NCBI GenBank assembly: GCA_011087645.1
Contig: JAALLF010000006.1
Span: 1 to 64,000, forward strand
Length of the DNA stretch: 64,000 nucleotides
Direction: 5' to 3'
Source of the DNA: Alphaproteobacteria bacterium
GTDB taxonomy: Bacteria; Pseudomonadota; Alphaproteobacteria; UBA6615
Shown here: piece by piece, positions 58,841 to 64,000 of the stretch
How the letters are laid out: every line of letters begins with the position of its first letter
How positions within the stretch are numbered: position 1 is the stretch's first letter
Notes under the pieces: model-generated
Told to the model about the DNA's origin: nothing
Database searches by the model: none
What the model saw: only the letters and a program-made list of their open reading frames with translations
Made by a program: the position numbers and the translations under genes

Positions 58841-61673
58841 CACTGGCCTCGGTCGGCGGGTTGTCATCAGCGCCCGTGTCGCTATCGGTATCTTCAGCGA
58901 TGGCATCGGACGTCCCTTCGGGATCGGCGCCCTCATCCTCTTCGGCGCCATCGCTGTCACCGTTGGCATCGTCCTGAAGCGCCGTCACGGTCACCACATT
59001 TTCGTCCTCGGCGACCCGGAACAAGGTCACACCGCGGGTACTGCGCCCGGCGATGCGCACATCGGACACGCCGGTACGGATCAACTGGCCGCCATCGGTC
59101 ATCATCACCAGCTCGGTGTTGGCCTCGACCGGAAAGGACGAGATCACCGAATTGCCTGCGACCTTGGCCAAGTCGATATTGGCGATACCCTGGCCGCCCC
59201 GGCCGGCGACGCGGTATTCATAGGCCGAACTGCGCTTGCCGAAGCCTTTAGCGGTGACGGTCAACACAAACTGTTCCATCTCCGCCATTTCGTGGTAGCG
59301 CTCATCCGACAGTACAACCGTGCCGTCTTCCGCGCCCTCCTCGGTCTCCTCTTCGGCGGCTTCGACCTCTCCCTCTCCCTCGCCCTCGGCGCGCTCGGCG
59401 CGGCTGCGCTTGAGATAGGCGTTGCGCTCGGCGGTGGTGGATTCGGCGTGGTGGAGCACCGACATGGAAATTACTTCGACGCCCTTGGCCAGCTTGATGC
59501 CGCGCACCCCGGTCGAATTACGGCCCTGGAATACGCGCACATCGGTGAGCTTGAAGCGGATACATTTCGCGCCGGCGGTCGCCAGCAAAACATCATCGCT
59601 CTCATCGCACGTAGCGACGCCGATCAACCGATCGTCGGGATCGAGCTTCATGGCGATCTTGCCATTGGCCTTAACTTGCACGAAATCGGACAGCCGGTTG
59701 CGCCGCACATTGCCGCTGGCGGTGGCGAAGACGACGAACAGGTCTTCCCAACTGGCCTCGTCCTCGGGCAGCGGCATCAAGGTCGTGATGGTCTCGCCTT
59801 CGGCTAGGGGCAGCAGGTTCACCAGCGCCTTGCCGCGGCCGGTCGGCGAGCCGATGGGCAGCTTATAGACCTTCATCTTGTAGACCATGCCGCGCGACGA
59901 GAAGAACAGCACCGGCGTGTGGGTGTTGAGAACGAAGACCTGGCTAACGAAATCCTCGTCGCGGGTCGACATGCCGGCGCGGCCCTTGCCGCCGCGCCGT
60001 TGCGCGCGATAGGTCGATAACGGCACCCGCTTGATGTAGCCGCCATGGGTCACCGTGACGACCATATCCTCGCGCTGGATCAAGTCTTCGATATCGTGCT
60101 CGAACTCGGCCTCGATGATCTCGGTACGCCGCGGATCGGCGAATTCTTCGCGCATCGCCAGCAATTCCGAGCGCAGCAGGGCGTAGAGCTTCTCGCGGCT
60201 GTCGAGAATGGCGAGATATTCGCGAATCTCCTCGACCAGAGCCTGCAAATCTCCACCGATCTTGTCGCGCTCGAGGCCGGTCAAGCGATGCAAACGCAAC
60301 TCCAGAATCGCCCGCGCCTGCTCGTCCGACAGGCTGTAGTTGCCGTCTTCGTCGACACCGCGGCCCGGCTCGTCGATAAGCTCGATCAGCGGCGCCACAT
60401 CGCGGGCCGGCCAGGGTCTGGCGGTCAATTCGGCGCGCGCCGTCGCCGCGTCCTTGGCGGCGCGGATCAACTCGATGACCGCGTCGAGGTTCGCCACCGC
60501 AACGGCGAGCCCAACCAATGTGTGAGCCCGGTCGCGCGCCTTACCGAGCTCAAAGATTGTTCGCCGGGTGATGACTTCTTCGCGGAATTCAACGAACGCG
60601 GCGATGATGCGCTTTACATCGAGCAGTTCCGGCTGGCCGCCGTTGAGCGCCAGCATGTTGACCCCGAAAGTAGTCTGCAGCGGCGTGTAGCGCAGCAATT
60701 GGGCCAGCACGACTTCGGGTTCGCTGTCGCGCTTCAGCTCAATGACCACGCGCAGGCCGTGCCGGTCTGACTCGTCGCGCAGATCGCTAATGCCCTCGAC
60801 GGTCTTCTCGTTGGCGACCTCGGCGATACGCTCGATCATGCGGGACTTATTCACCTGGTAGGGAATCTCGGTAACGATGATCGCTGTGCGATTATTGGAG
60901 ATGTCTTCGAAATGGGTGCGCGCGCGCATCAGCACCGAGCCCCGTCCGGTATGAAACGCGGAGCGGATGCCGCTGGAGCCGACGATCAATCCGCCGGTGG
61001 GAAAATCGGGACCGTGCATATACTGCAATATCTCGTCGATCGAGATATTGGGATTATCCATATAGGCGCAGCAGGCGTCGATCACCTCGCCCAAATTATG
61101 GGGCGGGATGTTGGTCGCCATGCCGACGGCGATGCCGCCAGCGCCGTTGACTAGGAGATTGGGATATTGCGCCGGCAGAACCGTCGGCTCTTGAACGCTT
61201 TCATCGTAATTGGGCTGAAAGTCGACGGTATCGCGGTCGATGTCTTCGAGCAGCGAATGGGCCGCCTTGGACATACGCGCCTCGGTGTAGCGCATGGCCG
61301 CCGGCGGATCGCCGTCCATCGAGCCGAAATTGCCCTGGCCATCGACCAGTTCCAGGCGCATGGAGAAATACTGCGCCATGCGCACCATGGCGTCGTAGAT
61401 CGCGCTATCGCCGTGCGGGTGATAGACGCCCATCACATCGCCGACGATGCGCGCCGACTTGCGGTAGGGCCGGTTATACTCGTAGCCACCCATTTTCATG
61501 GCGTAGAGGATGCGCCGGTGGACCGGCTTCAGGCCATCACGAACATCGGGCAACGCGCGCGAGACAATCACGCTCATGGCGTACGCCAGATAGGAGGTCT
61601 TCATCTCCTCTTCGATGGTCACAGGCGAGACGTCGCGACCCTCGGGCGACACCGAATCTGATTGATCAGTCAA
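58833..61673 (-). CDS. gyrA: DNA gyrase subunit A
   Basis: A 946-residue type II topoisomerase subunit. The catalytic Tyr129 is in AMRYTEARM. The quinolone-determining loop [10 protein letters not shown] has Ser90 and Asp94 at the E. coli 83 and 87 positions, so no classic resistance change is seen. The GyrA box QRRGGKG is intact, marking true gyrase instead of ParC. Two acidic low-complexity additions occur: about residues 756-786 ([17 protein letters not shown]) between C-terminal blades, and a tail from about 903. The start is TTG with no clear Shine-Dalgarno site. Confidence 0.97.
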   Translation of the reverse strand: MTDQSDSVSPEGRDVSPVTIEEEMKTSYLAYAMSVIVSRALPDVRDGLKPVHRRILYAMKMGGYEYNRPYRKSARIVGDVMGVYHPHGDSAIYDAMVRMAQYFSMRLELVDGQGNFGSMDGDPPAAMRYTEARMSKAAHSLLEDIDRDTVDFQPNYDESVQEPTVLPAQYPNLLVNGAGGIAVGMATNIPPHNLGEVIDACCAYMDNPNISIDEILQYMHGPDFPTGGLIVGSSGIRSAFHTGRGSVLMRARTHFEDISNNRTAIIVTEIPYQVNKSRMIERIAEVANEKTVEGISDLRDESDRHGLRVVIELKRDSEPEVVLAQLLRYTPLQTTFGVNMLALNGGQPELLDVKRIIAAFVEFREEVITRRTIFELGKARDRAHTLVGLAVAVANLDAVIELIRAAKDAATARAELTARPWPARDVAPLIELIDEPGRGVDEDGNYSLSDEQARAILELRLHRLTGLERDKIGGDLQALVEEIREYLAILDSREKLYALLRSELLAMREEFADPRRTEIIEAEFEHDIEDLIQREDMVVTVTHGGYIKRVPLSTYRAQRRGGKGRAGMSTRDEDFVSQVFVLNTHTPVLFFSSRGMVYKMKVYKLPIGSPTGRGKALVNLLPLAEGETITTLMPLPEDEASWEDLFVVFATASGNVRRNRLSDFVQVKANGKIAMKLDPDDRLIGVATCDESDDVLLATAGAKCIRFKLTDVRVFQGRNSTGVRGIKLAKGVEVISMSVLHHAESTTAERNAYLKRSRAERAEGEGEGEVEAAEEETEEGAEDGTVVLSDERYHEMAEMEQFVLTVTAKGFGKRSSAYEYRVAGRGGQGIANIDLAKVAGNSVISSFPVEANTELVMMTDGGQLIRTGVSDVRIAGRSTRGVTLFRVAEDENVVTVTALQDDANGDSDGAEEDEGADPEGTSDAIAEDTDSDTGADDNPPTEASDE

Positions 61674-61693
61674 TGTATAATTTCAATGGTTTA

Positions 61694-61739
61694 GCGTCTG
61701 TCGGAAGGACCCTAACAGACGCGCCGAGTCGGCTTTTTT
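61694..61739. promoter_or_regulatory. Hairpins in the gyrA leader
   Basis: GCGTCTGT (61694-61701) and ACAGACGC (61715-61722) form an 8-bp stem with a 13-base loop. Directly beside it is the palindrome GCCGAGTCGGC (61723-61733) followed by six T on the plus strand. Both lie 20-65 bases upstream of the gyrA TTG start, probably in its 5' leader. No plus-strand gene ends here, so a simple terminator role is not obvious. Confidence 0.45.
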
Positions 61740-61837
61740 GCATCGCAATATACTAGCCGAAACCGCCTCTTCGAACAAGGAAACCGGGGCTTTAATAACC
61801 GCGGAATTTCGCCGTGTCGATCGGGTTGTTCGCCGGT

Positions 61838-62317
61838 CTAATTGGTCGCCGCAGAGACCGGTTTGATGGTCAGAGTGCCACCATCGCTATCGACCACTTC
61901 CACATCGACGCCGGCATCGATGTCGTCGCCGCTCTGGCTCGAGACGGTCCACCAGCCATCGCCGATTTCCATCCGGCCACGGCCGTTCGCCAAAGGCTCG
62001 GCCAAGGTCACCCGGCGACCGATGAAGCTGGCGCCGCGCACGTTCAGGTTCGGGTGATCGGATTTGGTCGGGTTATTGCTCAGCCACCGCTGCCAACCGA
62101 TCGAGGTGATAACCGCGAGGATGGCGAACAGGATGACCTGGATCCGCCAGTCCATATCCGGCACGGCGAGAACAACGAAGCCCATGATCAGGGCGGAAAT
62201 GCCCGGCCACAGGAGAAAGGTCGAGACGACGAAGGTCTCGAGCGCGATCAGCGCAATACCGATCGCCCACCAGTGCCAGAAATCCAGCATCCACAACCAG
62301 GCAATAATTTCTTCCAT
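61838..62317 (-). CDS. NfeD-family membrane protein
   Basis: A 159-residue partner of SPFH proteins. The first 75 residues hold two to three membrane helices (IIAWLWMLDFWHWWAIGIALIA, FLLWPGISALIMGFVVLAV, IQVILFAILAVI). Residues 85-150 form the cytoplasmic OB-fold (NLNVRGASFIGRRVTL, DGWWTVSSQSGDDI). gaggtg precedes the ATG. Follows the SPFH gene by 50 bases, as usual, so they form a two-gene unit for membrane microdomain organisation or quality control. This is the short NfeD form, without the protease domain. Confidence 0.88.
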   Translation of the reverse strand: MEEIIAWLWMLDFWHWWAIGIALIALETFVVSTFLLWPGISALIMGFVVLAVPDMDWRIQVILFAILAVITSIGWQRWLSNNPTKSDHPNLNVRGASFIGRRVTLAEPLANGRGRMEIGDGWWTVSSQSGDDIDAGVDVEVVDSDGGTLTIKPVSAATN

Positions 62318-62367
62318 CGCTGCACCTCAACGTTATGTCGTCACACCGAACTGTACGAAAGAAAGGG

Positions 62368-63369
62368 TCAGCCGCGCGGCGTCGGCGGCACGCTGCCACT
62401 GTCGACGGAGCGGTCGCGGCCATTGGCGCTGCCACCGCTATCCATGCCGAACGCGGACTTGGCGAGCTCGGCAATGCCACCCAAGCTACCGATGACGCTC
62501 GACGCTTCGACCGGGAACAGGATGACGCGTTGGTTGGGCGCGGACGCTAGGTTGCCGATCGCCTCGATATAGCGCTGGGCAACAAAGTAGTTGACCGACT
62601 GGATGTCGCCCGAGGCGATCGCTTCGGAGACCGAGCGGGTCGCTTCGGCCTCGGCGGCGGCTTCGCGTTCGCGCGCCTCGGCGTCGCGGAAGGCAGCTTC
62701 ACGGCGGCCCTCGGCCTCCAGGATGGCCGCCTGTTTCTGGCCCTCGGCCCGTAAGATCGCCGCCTGCTTCTCGCCTTCGGCCGACAAGACCTCGGCACGC
62801 TTTTCGCGTTCGGCCTTCATTTGCTGGCCCATCGCCTCGACCAAGTCGGCCGGCGGCGATAAATCCTTAATTTCCACCCGGTTGACCTTGATGCCCCAGG
62901 GATTGCTCGCCTCATCGATGACCCGCAGCAGGCGCTCGTTGATATCGTCGCGTTTCGACAACACATCGTCGAGGCTCATCGAGCCGATCACCGTACGAAG
63001 GTTGGTCAGCGACAGGTTCGACAACGCACGCTCAAGATCGCGCACCTCATAGGCCGTCTTTGCCGGATCGACGATTTGATAGAAAGCCACACCATCGGCG
63101 GTGATGGTGGCGTTGTCGTAGGAGATGACCTCCTGCGGCGGAATGTCGAGCACGGTTTCGCGCAAGGACAGCTTGAAGCCAACCCGATCGATAAACGGGA
63201 TGATCAGGTTCAACCCCGGTCGGATCGTATGGGTGTATTTGCCGAACCGTTCGACGGTCCATTCCTCGGCCTGCGGTACCTGCTTGATGCCCGAGCGAAT
63301 GATGACAAACGCTAGAACAACGACCGCTCCGACGAAGATCGCAAAACCACCGGGAATAAATGCTTCCAT
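62368..63369 (-). CDS. SPFH/band 7 (stomatin-like, QmcA-type) membrane protein
   Basis: A 333-residue protein. One N-terminal helix (residues 7-27, GGFAIFVGAVVVLAFVII) anchors the SPFH domain (30-210: VPQAEEWTVERFGKY, LDIPPQEVISYDNATI, DVLSKRDDINERL). A long Glu/Ala/Arg coiled coil follows (about 175-250, with repeated AEGEKQAAIL-type units). The tail is Ser/Gly-rich. Such proteins form ring-like membrane scaffolds. agggggc precedes the ATG. Operon with NfeD. Confidence 0.92.
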   Translation of the reverse strand: MEAFIPGGFAIFVGAVVVLAFVIIRSGIKQVPQAEEWTVERFGKYTHTIRPGLNLIIPFIDRVGFKLSLRETVLDIPPQEVISYDNATITADGVAFYQIVDPAKTAYEVRDLERALSNLSLTNLRTVIGSMSLDDVLSKRDDINERLLRVIDEASNPWGIKVNRVEIKDLSPPADLVEAMGQQMKAEREKRAEVLSAEGEKQAAILRAEGQKQAAILEAEGRREAAFRDAEAREREAAAEAEATRSVSEAIASGDIQSVNYFVAQRYIEAIGNLASAPNQRVILFPVEASSVIGSLGGIAELAKSAFGMDSGGSANGRDRSVDSGSVPPTPRG

Positions 63370-63396
63370 AACTATAGCCCCCTATGCCGTGTTTCT

Positions 63397-63409
63397 ATTG
63401 CACTGCAAT
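63397..63409. promoter_or_regulatory. Palindrome beside a putative -10 upstream of the SPFH gene
   Basis: ATTGCACTGCAAT is a perfect palindrome around one base, located 28 bases before the SPFH start. On the minus strand the hexamer TATATT lies directly upstream of and partly within it, in an AT-rich stretch (63370-63506). An operator or core promoter is plausible but unproven. Confidence 0.3.
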
Positions 63410-63506
63410 ATATAGGGATTTTTTCGCCCGTTTCCACGAATTTCGGAAATATGTTGAAAAATACCCCTTATTTTTCAATCAGATAAATTAAATATCTAAT
63501 ATATGA

Positions 63507-63986
63507 CTAGAACGGTATTTCGTCGTCCAAATCGCCGCCGCCACCCATTTGGCCGCCGCCACCGCCGGCCATCGCTGGCTGGCCGTAGCCCGGATCGCCG
63601 CCCTGCTGGCCGGCCTCATAACCGCCCCCGCCGCCGCGACTGTCGAGCATGGTCAGCTCGCCGCGGAACCGCTGCAGCACCACCTCGGTGGAGTATTTCT
63701 CGACGCCCTGCTGATCGGTCCACTTGCGGGTCTGCAACTGGCCCTCGATATACAGTTTCGAGCCCTTTTTGACATATTTCTCGACCACATCGATCAGCCG
63801 CTGGTCGAAAATCACCACCCGGTGCCATTCGGTGCGCTCCTGGCGCTCGCCGGAATTCTTGTCATTCCATGATTCCGAGGTCGCCAACGACAGATTGCAC
63901 ACCTTGTCGCCGGAATTCATCGACCGAATTTCCGGATCGCGGCCCAAATTGCCGATCAAAATCACCTTGTTAACGCTGCCTGCCAT
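63507..63986 (-). CDS. ssb: Single-stranded DNA-binding protein
   Basis: A 159-residue SSB. The OB fold covers residues 4-110: [18 protein letters not shown], then [22 protein letters not shown] and [17 protein letters not shown] Gly-rich disordered linker follows (110-150), and the acidic tip DDEIPF recruits partner proteins. Typical bacterial length. gggagagg precedes the ATG. Its position upstream of gyrA is common in alphaproteobacteria. Confidence 0.97.
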   Translation of the reverse strand: MAGSVNKVILIGNLGRDPEIRSMNSGDKVCNLSLATSESWNDKNSGERQERTEWHRVVIFDQRLIDVVEKYVKKGSKLYIEGQLQTRKWTDQQGVEKYSTEVVLQRFRGELTMLDSRGGGGGYEAGQQGGDPGYGQPAMAGGGGGQMGGGGDLDDEIPF

Positions 63987-64000
63987 CGGTGCCTCTCCCG

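Overview
The window is a GC-rich bacterial chromosome segment. The housekeeping order (ssb, SPFH/NfeD, gyrA, coaD, cyclophilin; separately mfd-sdhE-recG) and the protein flavours point to an alphaproteobacterium, probably near Rhodospirillales. This placement is inferred from gene order and family resemblance only.

Layout. (1) 1-4.8 kb: a less GC-rich integrated element. It carries a glycine-zipper protein of unknown function, an IS3-type transposase remnant, a winged-HTH protein, an excisionase-like protein, a zinc-finger protein and a tyrosine integrase, and stops beside tRNA-Ser(UGA). (2) 4.9-23.8 kb: ordinary chromosome with a MaoC-type hydratase, cbtAB cobalt uptake, YciI, NIPSNAP and DsbA-like proteins, mfd, sdhE, recG, a DUF502 protein, two tRNA-Leu genes, a UspA tandem protein, a DUF4126 protein, a BON-domain protein and a CocE-type hydrolase. 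(3) 24-55.6 kb: a long catabolic district made almost wholly of small-molecule enzymes. It includes two beta-hydroxyacid dehydrogenases, cupins, a DRE-TIM lyase, two LLM flavin monooxygenases, an isochorismatase-like amidohydrolase, HyuA/HyuB, a cyanurate/barbiturate-type ring-opening amidohydrolase, a CmcJ-like oxidoreductase, a GntR regulator, a GST, RidA, an amidohydrolase, a Rieske protein, alpha/beta hydrolases, an SDR, an amidase, a PuuE-like deacetylase/imidase, a Gfo/Idh/MocA protein, a C45 acyltransferase and a PEP-mutase-family protein. Inside it sit rsmJ, a fatty acid desaturase and the oddest locus here: a methyltransferase coupled to an EF-G-like protein without a GTPase domain. 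(4) 55.7-64 kb: housekeeping again, with fhs, tRNA-Lys, cyclophilin, coaD, gyrA, NfeD, SPFH and ssb.

How they may work together. The catabolic district combines several independent ways of opening C-N bonds in cyclic amides or imides with redox, amidase and acid-processing enzymes. A heterocycle, hydantoin or pyrimidine-like catabolic function is a reasonable hypothesis, but substrates cannot be read from sequence. Two families of intergenic inverted repeats are scattered between transcription units from 15 to 56 kb.

The strongest candidate for something undescribed is 43098-44636: a SAM-dependent methyltransferase gene followed after 3 nt by an intact 304-residue protein equivalent to EF-G domains III-V. 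No CRISPR array, rRNA gene or prophage structural gene was seen.
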